A stretch of DNA of 64,000 bases. It comes from Periplaneta americana. Its lineage: Eukaryota; Arthropoda; Insecta; Blattodea; Blattidae. Each line of letters begins with the position of its first letter. Position 1 is the stretch's first letter. This document shows, piece after piece, positions 22,661 through 35,000 of the stretch. The DNA lies in assembly GCF_040183065.1 (NCBI RefSeq), contig NC_091132.1, positions 157,144,102 through 157,208,101 of the forward strand, given 5' to 3'. Under the pieces are notes generated by a model that was given only the letters and a program-made list of their open reading frames with translations, was not told the origin of the DNA and made no database searches. The position numbers and the translations under genes are program-made.

Positions 22661-22849
22661 AATTTACCTATTAAAACTAGTATGAAAAATAAAACATGAA
22701 TTTCAGGTTGGCGTAAATTACTGTGTAAATTGATACATGTTTGAGGTTAGTTCATCATGCGTAGTACTAGTGTGAATAGGCCTATTAATTTGAGATTTTC
22801 TGATATTTTTAATAGTTAACGATGGAAGATGGTAATATCGGTGGTGCTG

Positions 22850-23950
22850 CAAGTTTCTGTTCTTGAGGAGCAGTTGGATGTCATCATATGGCAGCGCTCC
22901 TTATACACGCACATCACAATGTGTCGGTGACTGACTAGTCGTGCAGCTGGAGTGTGAGAAAGCAGAAGGAAGATAGTGAAATTAAGACTATTGCTCCCAG
23001 CAGAAAAGGAATACAATCCTTTGAATAAGAAGCCTGCAATAGACATAAAAGATAGTGTTTTCTTCATTGGAGGATCATCATACAGTTGGGTTTACTTGGT
23101 TATTAGGTTTAGCACATCGTGTACCTGGAACCATTTCTAGCACCATGTATGGAAAAAGTTATCTTTTCTGAGAACTACAATAGTGAAAAAGATAAAGGGG
23201 CTTTCTTAAAGCAACACTGCACCTTGTCAGATGCAGCAATTACTCTGCTGATGAGACTAAGGGGCAGACAGTAAACACTAGATGGACAGAACTTAGAAAG
23301 TATAGATGTACTGCAAGTAACTTTGTATCTTACTCAAATCCTGTCAGTGGGATAGATTTCCCCCATTCGTCTTTAAAAAACTTGTTGGTTATGATATGTC
23401 AAGTGTAAAAGCTGTGTAGTGAGGAAAACAGCATGAAGCAGTAGCTGTGTTAGAAGTCTCAGGGTTATTAAAGTCACAGATTCAAGCAACAGGTTTATGG
23501 CTTCATTCAACAGGTGTATTAGGAGCAAGTCCTGATAGACTTAATGATATTGAGGGAAAAACATGTACACGTGAAATAAAATGCCCCTATAAATACAAAA
23601 ACACAACATTGACTCAGGCACTGAAAGGGGTAAATGATTATATATTGTTTGTGGGTGATGATGTTTTTTTTTTTTTTAAATATGGACCATTATTACTGTC
23701 AACAAATCCAAGGTCAGTTGTATATGACAGGTTGTGATGTAGGATATTTGGCAGTATGGTCTCCACAGCAGCCTGTTGTGTATTTCGTTGTCGACTCTTC
23801 ATGGGAAAAAACATGCAAATATTGCAGTCATTTTTCATTCATAAATTCGTGCCATGGTTGCACGAACATAAGAAGTAATAATGTGAATAGACTTACATTA
23901 ATACCATTAACAGAAAAAAAATGTGGTGAACAAATTTTCAAGTCATTGTA
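22850..23950 (+). pseudogene. YqaJ-type nuclease domain gene, broken
   Basis: Read across frames: W-T-E-L-R-K-Y-R-C-T-A-S (about 23285), H-E-A-V-A-V-L, then G-L-W-L-H-S-T-G-V-L-G-A-S-P-D-R-L, T-R-E-I-K-C-P-Y-K-Y (23447-23737), and in another frame H-Y-Y-C-Q-Q-I-Q-G-Q-L-Y-M-T-G (from about 23683). GASPD, E-I-K and Q-I-Q-G-Q-L-Y are the nuclease signatures of the YqaJ / lambda-exonuclease-like fold. Eukaryotic members of this kind often follow a SWIM-type zinc finger. The upstream stretch 22900-23060 with S-W-S-V-R-K-Q-K-E and Y-N-P-L-N-K-K-P may be that linker. The Gly normally following SPD is Arg. A T-run (23663-23677) and several stops break it. Fragments recur at 24262(-) and 36236(+). Confidence 0.65.
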
Positions 23951-24261
23951 GTTTTCCAAATAAGGATCTGTGAAAGAAAAACCAAATTAGGAAAGAAGCT
24001 ACACATTTCATTTCACTAGAAACACATCCAGGTGTAGACAAATATCTGGCGTCAGGTTGCCATGGCACCAAAAAATGTTTGTATGGTGCCTGAATTTTTT
24101 TTTATAGAGTTCTAACTTTCCAAGATTTCTGTTTCTTTTAGGCTATGTTGCTTCGACCAATATATAATGTTCACAAAAACAGTCGTAGGAAGAAGTTTAA
24201 GTGCGTAACATGTTTTATTAATTAATAATAATATTGTTTAATGTATTTGTAGTGAATATAG

Positions 24262-24370
24262 GGGCATTTTACTTCAAGTGTACATGTTTTTCCCCTCAAC
24301 ATCAAGAAGTCCATCAGGACTTGCTCCTAGTATGCCTGATGAATGAAGCCATAAACCTGTTTTTTGAATA
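24262..24370 (-). pseudogene. YqaJ nuclease fragment
   Basis: On the minus strand: G-L-W-L-H-S-S-G-I-L-G-A-S-P-D-G-L-L-D-V-E-G, then after an extra G, T-C-T-L-E-V-K-C-P-Y. The SPDG and E-V-K nuclease residues are intact. The frame is broken by GGGG where the 23.5-kb copy has GGG. The fragment at 36236-36347 shares this insertion. Confidence 0.75.
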
Positions 24371-25203
24371 TATGGGTAAAATGCAGAGTCTTAAAATTTT
24401 GAAGTTTTGTGTATATCTGTAATGTCAAACATAATTCTTAACAATACAGGTGAACTATCAAAACCAAACTGAAAACTGCTGTCAAGGCATTAACAACATG
24501 CTTAACTCCACTGTTCTATAGTGCTGCTCTTCTCTAATGTGCCGTTTTACCCCTCTATTTTGACAGCCTCACACCTACGTGGCACTCAAAACAATCCTAA
24601 TATCATAAAAGTGGATTTCTATTACCAAATGTTGCAAGATAATTTTAAATGTGTTAAAATTTACAATATATGTATCTGTTGTGACAATTTATTGATTGTA
24701 GCAACTGCTATGGAGCTAAAACAGTTGTTTGATTTGTTCAGTCTAAATATTTGGTTCAGAAAGATTTCGTGCTGTAACTGTGAAATTTAGATCTATTAAC
24801 ATAATTGTTGAAGTTTTGTCAACATCTAATAAACAGGTTAGTATGCATAGATTTACGACAGTTAAAATTTTTGCTCTGATGAATAAAGATCTAGAGAGTG
24901 TAACAAGAGTTTCTGGTACAGTGAAAATTTTAGTTTTTTTTTTTTTTTTTTTTTTTTTGATGGTAAATAATAAATTTTCAGCCAAATTATTAATAAAGGA
25001 TTGCATAACACCACAATCAAGTAGTTTTCCAACTCCTACACCATAAAATTTGGTCATGGTTCCTGAGAAAATGGAAACTAAACAAGGGAATAATTTTAAC
25101 ATACTGTTACAGAAACTTTTGTTACACTCTGTATAATGTTTATCATAAGGAAAGTTTGTATAACTTTTTTTTTTGAGAATGAGAAATTTGGATACATAGC
25201 ACT

Positions 25204-25823
25204 TAAGTTACTTACTTACTGGCTTTTAAGGAACCTGGAGGTTCATTGCCGCCTTCACATAAGCCCTCCATTGATCCCTATCCTGAGCAAGATTAATCCA
25301 GTCTCTATCATCATATCCACGTCCCTCAAATCCATTTTAATATTACCTCCCATCTACGTCTCGGCCTCCCAACTAACACTCTATATGCATTTCTGGATTC
25401 GCCCATACGTGCTACATGCCCTGCCCTGCCCATCTCAAACATCTGGATTTAACGTTACTAATTATGTCAGGTGAAGAATACAATGCATGCATTCTCTGTT
25501 GTGTAACTTTCTCCATTCTCCTGTAACTTCATCCCTTTTAGCCCCAAATATTATCCTAAGCACCTTATTCTCAAACACCCTTAACCTATGTTCCTTTCTC
25601 AAAGTGAGAATCCAAGTTTCACAACCATAAAGAACAACCGGTAATATAACTGTTTTATAAAGTCTAACTTTCAGATTTTTTGACAGCAGACTGGATGATA
25701 AAAGCTTCTCAACCGAATAATAACAGGCATTTTCCATATTTATTCTGTGTTTAATTTCCTCCCGAGTATCATTTAGCCTATATTTGTTATTGTTGCTCCC
25801 AGGTATTTGAAATTTTCCACCTC
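25204..25823 (-). mobile_element. LINE fragment with 14-bp target duplication
   Basis: A minus-strand 3' piece of the RRLRWAGHVARM family. It reads N-D-T-R-E-E-I-K-H-R-I-N-M, L-Y-K-T-V-I-L-P-V-V-L-Y-G-C-E-T-W, then the H-R-L-R-V-F-E-N-K-V-L-R block, with frame breaks after that. The 3' end carries a TAAG-type simple tail (plus-strand CTTACTTACTGG). Direct repeats GGATACATAGCACT at 25190-25203 and 25824-25837 flank it. It lies in the part of the left arm that the right arm lacks. Confidence 0.9.
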
Positions 25824-26000
25824 GGATACATAGCACTGCTATACGAATGCATAAGATATTACACCATAGAGAAGTGCATAATATGAGTTTTTGAAGATAT
25901 GTTTGGGGATAAGATGTTTTAAAAGCCTTAATAAATAAATTAATCTTGAAAGTTTAACATATAAGGTGTTACCATGTCAATTTGGTGTCCAGTATAATCC

Positions 26001-26470
26001 CTAATGGTAAGAATCCCAACAAATCTGTTCAGTGTGACGTCCATTCATGGCAATGCATTCCTCTGCCCTTCGGCGTAAGGAATCACTCACCATTTGTCTT
26101 AATATGTTAATAAGAAAGTCCTGATAACTATCCCCAGTTAATCTCTGTGGTAGCACGTGTGGCCCCATTAATCTGTCACTAAGAACGCCTGCCCATACGG
26201 TGATTGAGAATCGGTGCTGATGCCTTGTTTCTTCAACTGCATGGGGATTTTCATCTGCCCACACATGCTGATTATGAAAATTCACACCACCATCTCTGAT
26301 GATTCCCGCTCAAATCTGCAACCAGACTTTTGTTTTCAGTATTCCTTGCGACCTAACATTATTCCATGCCAGGTGTCAACTACGGTATGATTATCTGGTA
26401 GTCTGCAGTATTGTAGGGCAGAGAAATGCATTGCCATAAATGGACGTCACATTGAGCACCTCCTATGAGC
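26001..26470. pseudogene. Mariner/Tc1-like transposase remnants, two orientations
   Basis: The minus-strand frame 26285-26001 reads V-W-A-D-E-N-P-H-A, then F-S-I-T-V-W-A-G-V-L, G-P-H-V-L-P-Q-R-L-T-G-D-S-Y-Q-D-F-L and directly R-R-R-A-E-E-C-I-A-M-N-G-R-H. The first blocks are the middle of an insect DDE transposase and the last is its C-terminal end, so the segment holding the third catalytic residue is deleted. On the plus strand, 26417-26466 repeats the same C-terminal end as A-E-K-C-I-A-I-N-G-R-H-I-E-H-L-L and stops. The two pieces face each other. Both are inactive relics. Confidence 0.7.
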
Positions 26471-26894
26471 AAGTGTACAGAGCTCCGAAAGTATGTGTTG
26501 TAGGACTCATGTCTATTAGACATTATTTTCTTGTTTTGATGCATACTATCACCTCCTAAATTATTGGATACTTTTTTTAACATCTTGTATATTTCAGATT
26601 TTACAATGTTTCTTCAATGAAATAGACACTCTGAAAAAGTCAGAGTTAAACATTCTTTGCACTAAGTTTCAAAGTAAAACATATTATGATGGAAAAGAAC
26701 GAACCAATTCTAAAAAGATACAGGATATTAAAATATTAGTTAAATGTGTGAAACCTAAGGCACTGAGTTTAAAAAAAAAATTCTGAAATAGCCTGCAGGA
26801 GATACTACAGCCAGGGGAGGAGATGATAACAAATCAGTAATGGATAGAGAATATAACATAATGAATTTGAACAGCTTTTTTTTTTTTTTTTGCT

Positions 26895-26936
26895 GATTTA
26901 AAAAAGAAATATATATATATATATATATATATATTT
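26895..26936. repeat. Poly-T / (AT)n simple repeat
   Basis: (AT)n at about 26910-26935, preceded by a run of T at 26877-26891. Confidence 0.9.
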
Positions 26937-27524
26937 TAAATAACGACTTGACGACTTTTTATACAAGTAAACCTATTACTATCATCGAGCGGGTATTTGT
27001 TATTAATTTTGAATACCTATAGTTTAAAAATTGAATTATTATGTCTTGTATTACTACTGGATAAACACAGCAGACTACTTCTTAACACTGTTTAATATTC
27101 TATAACCATATTTCGGTGAATAAAAATAAAGATATATAAAATTTCAAACTGATTCCAGTACTGGAAATCAATTTCCGTGCTAAAAGGCATTATGTCAGTT
27201 TTATATAACAATTATTTTTAAATGATTAAACAACTCCAAATATTTATCCATTATTGAAAACGTCGTGTCTGTCAGTACTCTACAATACTGAATGAGTGAA
27301 AAATGTGTACAAAAAATCTTTTGAAAATACATTTTTTCCTTCTCCTGAAAACTTGTAAAAACTCACATAAGTTAATGCCTTTTAGGTCTGACCAATTCAC
27401 TTTTACATTGCTTTATGATGTATATTTCACTGTATGAAATTTTATTTCATGATCACATGTTAGCGTCCCAGTTTGATATTCTGGGTAATTACGAAGTTAA
27501 TATTGCTAATTTGTGTAATTTTTT

Positions 27525-27920
27525 CAGAATTTTTTGAGATGACATATTTTGCGTTACTCAAGTTCAAAGGTCAAATTACATGACCTTGGAAACTAAATGA
27601 TTACAAACATAGCTGTGTTATATATAAATATATATCATTTGAAAGGTTTTTTCATTACTTTTCGATTAAGGCCTTTCCCATGTCTGTAAATTAATTAGGC
27701 CTATTATTTGAGTTATACCAATAAATAGAGTCATATGCTAGAAAATCATTTATTTTTTAAATTCTTTGAAGTCCTGTATTCCTTAAAGTATATAAGATAT
27801 GAACCTAAAATTTTATATGAATATTTACTTTAACAAGGTCTGCAAATATGTCGAATTTGATGAAGATCAGAGGATGTAAGGTTGTGGGCTGAGTGATTTG
27901 GCATGGAATGACTCAATACA
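27525..27920. repeat. Dispersed repeat R4, copy 1
   Basis: It aligns with 30700-31050 in the same direction. Shared sequence includes AAGGTCAAATTACATGACCT near the start and GATTTGGCATGGAATGACTC at the end. No coding potential. Confidence 0.7.
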
Positions 27921-28559
27921 GGAAAAGTACTCTCATCTAAATCATTTATGTCATCATCCATTACAGTAACATTAAATTCATGATGTACATCATTTACCAT
28001 CTTTCACGTTGAATCATTTACATAGATTTAATTTTGTGATATTAAGATAGTTCCTACTTTGTTCGATCTCATAATTAACTGCAAATAAATTTGTACTCTT
28101 AATTTTGCTTCTGTTTCATAAACCTGCCTGACAGATATGTGGTAATTCCCAGCATTCATTTGATGGTAGTTACCACATGTCTTCCAGGTCATCTGTTTGC
28201 ACTCAACAAGTTAAAAAATAGTTCCTATGCATTATGTTGATCCAATGAAAATAAGTCAAGCAAGACAACTGTTGTGTGACAGAATGACGACTGCCTGACT
28301 GCATACTGAAACCTGTCATTCCTTTGCTCAACCACACAGAAAAGCAAGTCATAAATTCTGTAATATTCTGAGAATTTAGCGTATTGGTTCCTGGTACGTG
28401 TTTTTAGCTGGCTGACTCAATAGCTACTGAGGATACGACAGTACTTAAAGCCCTGAAACTTTTAACTTTTTTTAAGTGTTTTAATAGCCACCTGTAACAT
28501 TTTAGTATTATGCACATTTTAATGATTTAATGGAAAACACTGTTGAATAACGACTAACA

Positions 28560-29930
28560 ATTTAACACGTCAGAGTTTTACCATATTTCAATAAATTGCC
28601 GTCTATGGCATGAAGAACTTTAAGAGCAGCAAACGAAGCCTCTCCTTCTCTGCAGCTATATCATCACAGAAACATTTAAATCTAATAACCTGATCTGTTT
28701 GGTTCAGCCAGTTATTTCTGACATAACTCACTTTAAAATAAGTAGGCGTACACTGTCAAAAATAAAGTACAGGGGTCGCTCTGTGAGATTGCTATTGGGG
28801 CATTACTAAATAATGAAACAGTATTTCTGTTTTTAGCATTGTTAACTAAGATAATGTCAAAAACATGGAAATCTAGCTCCTCCAGCTTCAAAATAGTACC
28901 GCTTCCAAACAAATACAAATGTTCGGCTTTTATGGTTGCAACACGCAAGACATGTGCTACATCTAAATAACGTGTGTCCAAACTTTGTGCAATAAAAACT
29001 GTGAATTTCCTTCTGCCTGACCAACTATTATATTCCCACTCTCGTAATCAAACTGGGCTTTTAAATGGATTTCATCCACGAGCAGTAAGACAATTTTATC
29101 TTCGTCTTTTAGAAATTATACTTTCTTGGGGAAATAATTTAAGAAATTTGAAGACTGTTGATCTATTATTGTATTTGTGGAAAAATTGTTGCAGACCCTA
29201 CTTAATGTAATTTCAAAAGGCAACAATAAATGTGAATTGCTTCTTATGTATCTGTAACAATGTAGCCTATGGATACAGATTGTACCAGTGACCAGAAAAC
29301 CATTAACTTCCACGAATATCTCATGCTGACTTCTTACAATTTAACAGAGAAACTTGTTGAACTATAAAAATAGCAAACTAATTGGCTCTTTTCCTGGCAG
29401 ATCGATACACAAGCTGTTTAGCAAGTGTTGAATCAATTCCAGTTTGTCAGTAACTGCATATTCTCAATTTTTAAATCGAACACTAATTTCATTCACCATA
29501 GTGTTTAACTTACATATGTCACTTACCATGACTGGAAGAGTTGCGTTGTCTATCATTCTTACTTGTATATCTTTCACATGCACTATAACTAATCATTATT
29601 AATAACTACATAATAGGCTACAGTATTCTGGGTAAGGAACTTCACAAATTAACAACAAACACACAGAGGTATCTTTCGTCATAAGTATCCAATCACTGTC
29701 CAATTTCGATTTAGAAGTAAGTTCATCTAAAAAATTAAATATCATTTCCATTTGTTTATTATACACAGATAAACTCTCCTTCATTGAACCATTTAAGGCG
29801 ATTGTATTGTAGACGTTCCCTACGATCAATAGGATTCTCCCTGGATGATGATGCTTCACAAAGACATGAAGGACAGTCCGGAAGTTTTGAAGGCACGTAT
29901 CTGAAATAAATTTTACATATGAAAACTATT
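28560..29930 (-). pseudogene. P-element-like (THAP9-type) transposase, left-arm copy
   Basis: Minus-strand pieces mirror the right-arm gene: 29859-29599 (M-E-M-I-F-N-F-L-D-E-L-T-S-K-S), 29313-29116 (S-R-V-C-N-N-F-S-T-N-T, then F-L-N-Y-F-P-K-K) and 28981-28733 (L-D-V-A-H-V-L-R-V-A-T-I-K-A-E-H-L-Y-L-F-G, then F-D-I-I-L-V-N-N-A-K-N-R-N-T-V). The last block matches the pattern of the P-transposase catalytic domain, V-V-H-I-L-P-V...L-F followed by I-x-D-N-N-x-I-N-R. The expected Asp there reads V-N-N. Stops and frame changes separate all pieces. It is a dead copy, by-product of the inverted duplication. Confidence 0.6.
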
Positions 29931-30431
29931 TCAGATTATGGTGAAGATTTTATGCGATTCTTATTTAATTATAATTTATAGAATGGAAGCAAAATAATCA
30001 ATAAAAGGAAACAATGTGTCTCATTTGTGTTGAGGTCATAACCTCAAACCTGGAGCAAAATAATAATTCTGAGTCTTCACAGGATGTGAACAAGTCGCAG
30101 TACTGTATTAACAAATTACACTAGTGAATAGGAAGCTATTAGAGCTTATGTAGCCTAACTAATTTCTCTTTACAAATTGCAACTTACCTTTCTTAAGACG
30201 GGGACGTTACATTTGTTGTTCATAATCTCCCAGTCTTCGAATCACACACTGATGCTTCTCTTTCAATATTCTGGGTTTCAAATTGTAACTCGCGTACTTG
30301 CGAAACAAATTAATACTCATTAGTTTTTGTTTCTCAAGTTAAGTTTTACAACACAGGCTACATAGCAGTTGATGTTAGATAACCTCTTATTCATATTCTA
30401 CTAAATACTTACCTCACATTTATTTGAGACA

Positions 30432-30610
30432 AAATTATCCCGATGCATCTCCCTGATATACATATTTCCAGCGTAAATCTTCATCCTTAGGGAATAAAAA
30501 TACATTGACTGACAAAATTATCCCGATGCATCACCCTGATGTATTTCCGGCGTAAATCTTTATCCTTAGGAAATAAAAATACACTCACTTTCGAACCAGT
30601 TAAATAATTG
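30432..30610. repeat. Repeat R3, tandem duplicated copy
   Basis: Two adjacent units of about 80 bp, each starting GACAAAATTATCCCGATGCATC and running to AATAAAAATACA. The complement matches 19100-19215. Confidence 0.85.
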
Positions 30611-30699
30611 CCTCTACAGGTAGGTACGCAACATTTACGTGGCCCATTATTATGTATATTAATAGAGAACGATTAGTTTAAGAATTTTTTTTTCCAGAA

Positions 30700-31050
30700 T
30701 TTTTAGAAATGACATATTTTGAGTTATTCGAGGTCAAAGGTCAAATTACATGACCTTGCAAACTAAATTTGGAAGGGTTTTTTTTCATTAGCTAAGTTTC
30801 ATTGATACCTCTTTCAATCCAATGAAATGATAAAGAAAAATGTTATGCTAATTAAATGAAAAGGATTTGTATGGAAAAATGTTTTTCTTTCGTCAATTTG
30901 ATCCCCTGTATCACATAAAGTTCTAAACCTAGAGAGCTAAAATTTTACACAAATATGTGCTACTTAGTACATACATGCGTATTAACTCAAAAGAGGTCAG
31001 GTTGAATATTGCACTTCTTTGTGTTGATTTGGCATGGAATGACTCTGTTG
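30700..31050. repeat. Dispersed repeat R4, copy 2
   Basis: Direct-orientation relative of 27525-27920, inside the spacer of the large inverted duplication. Confidence 0.7.
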
Positions 31051-33182
31051 CATTAAATTAGAGGCTATTGTTCTTATAGAATATTAAGAGAGTTAAAGAG
31101 TGGTAATTGTAAGATTTTTGTATGTAGTGATGGTAATGAAACTAGAGATGTAAGAAATAATTTGATGTGTCAGATGAACAGAGGTCAATTATGATTCCTA
31201 GTACAGATGTTGTAACATTAGTGTCATATATTTTTGCAATTATTCAGAAAATTCTAGGTCACAACAAAGAATTTTTTTTACAACAAGAAAATCAGCAAAA
31301 GGTGTTGTTCAGAATTTCTGTAGACAATATATCATGTAATTTATTATCAGCCCTTCAATGTATAGTAGGTCAGAATGTGGAAAAAATATTGTCCAGTCTA
31401 ATATATCGCCTATCGTCAATAATTTAGTAAATGTGGTGAAGGCAGTCATGGCCTGAAGCCGACTGTCACACCTACGAAGAAGAAGATTAATAATTTAGGG
31501 AACAATTATGTGAAAAAAGTGAATGATTTCCTAAGAAAGAACGGTGTTGCAAATTATAAAATTATAAAAATTTCTTATGTACTTTACATGGGTCACAATG
31601 AATTGCTATTTTTCTAACTGTTGGTGAAATTCATTGTCTGTAATGTCTATGTAATATTGTATTCTGCTCAAGATTTATGTAAAATAAGTAATGATGTAAT
31701 CAATTGTCGAGTGGGTGTATAAAATCAGTTCAGTCACGAAAGTGCTAAATGTAGTTACGGGCATTCTGCCATTAAAAAAATTGCAGAAATTTTGTGTGTA
31801 ATCGGCTAAGTCATATCTATGTTCTGTAGGGTACAAAGTTAAGGACAGGTGCATATGCAGCCATGTCCAGAAATCTATATTCATTGGCGGGTTAAAAGCA
31901 GTAAAAGCAGTAAATATTGAATTACTGTGTTATGCACAACATATGTAATGGTGTGTAAAAGAGTCAAGATAGTAATTTAAATCAGCCCAACAACCACTGT
32001 AGTTAAATATATTTTAGAACATTGGCCACCCCTTATGTATCAGGGTCATTCCATAGTGACACACGTAACATTTTTGAAGTAACTATGATCTTCATAGGAT
32101 ATATAATTAAATACTTAATAGTTCATGAAAAAGATAATTTCTTTTAACATAAGCATTCCTATATATAAACACAAATTCTTAAAGAAAAGGAATAGTTAAT
32201 AATGTAAAAAATATTAAATATTGTATGGTATGATACACGAACATTTTCTTGCCATTTGATGTATTACCAAAATGGAAAAATATTCATATTGTTGTGGCAA
32301 ATGACATAAATGCATTCAGTTGTATTCCAAATAATTAAGACACTTGTGTAGTACATGTAACTGCTAAATCACAAACTTTACAAAAAATTAACAGTGCCAT
32401 TAAGAAATAAAATATTGCAAATATGTTGTGACACACAAACATTTCTGTCATGTAGATTACTAATTGTTTCTAAATGCACTGTAATACATCACATCTTGTG
32501 AAAAACTTAACTTATACACTGTCTACAGTTCTTATTATACAAAACACTAGATTACACTAAAATATATTTTTAAATTCAAAATATGCACCGTTGTTTACAA
32601 CCATATGAGGTGATATTTCCTGTGTAATGTCATATGACGAATATACCAATATGTCAGCCATTTGTAGTACTTCTTTTCTTGGACATCACAGACACTTTAC
32701 ATTCTTCGCCACCACAAGCTTCACCTGTATATTTGTTGTCTTTTTTCTTACTTGATCATTTAACGACACTTTAATGACGACTAGGTTATTAATGTCAATG
32801 GGATTGGTGATAGCGAAATGGTATTTGGCGAGATGAGGCCCAACTTAAATTCTTGAAAATACTATCAAAAAATGTTCAAAATGTATAAATATTTATATCA
32901 ATAAAACTAATATAGACTTAAATAGGCCTATCTTTTAGAATTGCTAAATGATACTTAGTGGAAGTTAATTAATGTTATTATATAAAAAGATATAACATTA
33001 ATATAACAAATTTAGTACCATATACCTAATGTGTAAATAATTACACAAATTTATTTATACATAGGCCTAATATGTTGGCTACCTAGTTACCATTAAAATG
33101 TACTGTATAAGCTTGTTTTTATATGAAATAAATTATCATAATCCAATTTTTGTAAGTTTTTAATTCAAGGAATTAAAAAATT
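31051..33182. other. Spacer of the inverted duplication; no gene recognised
   Basis: AT-rich. The longest plausible frame (31167-31427, +) has no similarity I know. A SINE B fragment lies at 32775-32842. Confidence 0.4.
32775..32842 (-). mobile_element. SINE family B fragment
   Basis: Only the 3' part survives (GGTATTTGGCGAGATGAGGCC on the plus strand, preceded by ATTGGTGATAGCGAAAT). The tRNA-like head is missing. Confidence 0.7.
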
Positions 33183-33300
33183 ATAAACTGTCAACTGTCC
33201 AAAGACTGGTATGAACCTCACAAGTTATACCAAGAAGACACCACGTATGAGGCAACTAGGCTAGGATATAATGCGGTAGCATGGCCAGTTCCTTTGCCCC
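33183..33300 (-). repeat. Dispersed repeat R1, inverted copy
   Basis: The complement aligns with 14096-14200: GGCAAAGGAACTGGCCATGC, then CCTAGTTGCCTCAT, and an end near GGACAGTTGAC. Confidence 0.6.
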
Positions 33301-33789
33301 TTACAACAGTTACACATATTTTCAAGACTGTTTAACCTACATTTTGTGCATTGAAAAAAAAAAAACGCACAGGTAGGTGTGTGCACACACACACAATTAT
33401 CTAAAAGAACAAAAAGTATTTTAAAACCCACTACTAATTATGTTTAGGCGTGATTCGAAGACTGGGAGATTATGAACAACAAATGTAACGTGCTCGTCTT
33501 AAGAAAGCTAAGTTACAATTTGTAAAGAGAAATTAGTTAGGCTACATAAGCTCTAATAGCTTCCTATACACTAATGTAATTTGTTAATACAGTACTGCGA
33601 CTTGTTCACATCCTGAAAGACTCAGAATTATTATTTTGCTCCAGGTTTGAAGTTATGACCTCAACACCAATAAGACACATTGTTTTCTTTTATTGTTTAT
33701 TTTGCTTCCATTCTATAAACTATAATTAAATAAGAATTGCATAAAATCTTCACCATAATCCGAAATAGTTTTCATATGTAAAGTTTATT

Positions 33790-35000
33790 TCAGATACGTG
33801 CCTTCAAAACTTCCTGACTGTCCTTCATATCTTTGTGAAGCATCATCATCCAGGGAGAATCCTATTGATCGTAGGGAACGTCTACAATACAATCGCCTTA
33901 AATGGTTCAATGGAGGAGAGTTTATCTATGTATAATAAACAAATGGAAATGATATTTAATTCTTTAGATGAACTTACTTCTAAATCGCAATTGGACAGTG
34001 ATTGGGTACTAATGACGAAAGATACCTCTGTGTGTTTGTTGTTAATTTGTGAAGTTCCTTACCCAGAATACTGTAGCCTATTATGTAGTTATTAATAGTG
34101 ATTAGTTATAGTGCATGTGAAAGATATACAAGTAAGAAGGATAGACAACGCAACTCTTCCAGTGTTTAACTTACATATGTCACTTACACATATGTAAGTT
34201 AAACACTATAGTAAATGAAATTAGTGTTAGATTTAAAAACTAAGACTATGCAGTTACTGACAAACTGGAATTGATTCAACACTTGCTAAACAGCTTGTGT
34301 ATCGATCTGCCAGGAAAAAGCCAAATAGTTTGCTAATTTTATAGTTCAACAAATTTCTTTGTTAAATTGTAAGAAGTCAGCATGAGATTATCATGGAAGT
34401 TCATGGTTTTCTGGTCACTGGTACAATCTGTATCCATAGGCTACACTATTACAGATACATAAGAAGCAATTCAGGTTTATTGTTGCCTTTTGAAATTACA
34501 TTAAGTAGGGTCTGCAACAATTTTTCCACAAATACAACAATAGATCAACAGTCTTCAAATTTCTTAAATTATTTCCCCAAGAAAGTATAATATCTAAAAG
34601 ACGAAGATAAAATTGTCTTACTGCTCGTGGATGAAATCTATTTCAAAGCCCCGTTTGAATACAAGAGTGGGAATATAATAGTTGGTCAGGCAGAAGGAAA
34701 TTCACAGTTTTTATTGCACAAAGTTTGGACACACGTTAATTAGATGTAGCACATATCTTGCGTGTTGCAACCATAAAAGCCGAACATTTGTATTTGTTTG
34801 GAAGCGATATTATTTTAAAGCTGGAGGAGATAGATTACCACGTTTTCAACATTGTCTCAGTTAAAAATGCTATAAACAGAAATACTATTTAGTAATGCCC
34901 CAATAGCAATCTCACAGACCTACCCCTGTACTTTATTTTTGACAGTGTACGCCTACTTATTTTAAAGTGAGTTATGTCAGAAATAACTGGCTGAACCAAA
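33790..35000 (+). pseudogene. P-element-like (THAP9-type) transposase, right-arm copy
   Basis: This would cut and paste the element. Pieces in order: V-P-S-K-L-P-D-C-P-S-Y-L and R-R-E-R-L-Q-Y-N-R-L (from about 33795), L-D-E-L-T-S-K-S-Q-L-D-S-D-W-V (33835-34095), S-R-V-C-N-N-F-S-T-N-T-T-I-D-Q-Q (34393-34590), K-I-V-L-L-L-V-D-E-I-Y-F-K and G-N-I-I-V-G-Q (about 34610-34690; Asp codon 34630-34632), then L-D-V-A-H-I-L-R-V-A-T-I-K-A-E-H-L (after TAG near 34740) and V-K-N-A-I-N-R-N. L-L-V-D-E, G-G-N-I-V-G and D-N-N-x-I-N-R are the marks of P-superfamily catalytic domains. The second acidic position is lost here (V-K-N). Frame changes and stops make it inactive. No N-terminal THAP finger was found in either arm. 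Confidence 0.6.

Larger units (their letters stand above)
24248..30246 (-). mobile_element. Left arm of a large inverted duplication (P-like element)
   Basis: This arm matches 33447-36347 in inverted orientation. Segments 24248-25085 and 28156-30246 align with the right arm; 25086-28155 is extra sequence absent there. The arms share a P-like transposase, a YqaJ fragment with the same one-base insertion, and flanking sequence. The inner breakpoint lies after TCCCAGTCTTCGAATCAC (about 30246). Confidence 0.8.

Noticed and set aside
23163-23950. Integrated virus
   Set aside because: YqaJ nucleases occur in viruses, but no other viral gene is present and the copies lie with transposon DNA.
24780-25102. 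Overlapping frames with a poly-Lys or poly-Phe run
   Set aside because: They cross a long T-run, and the flanking peptide is only shared with the inverted right arm. No known domain.
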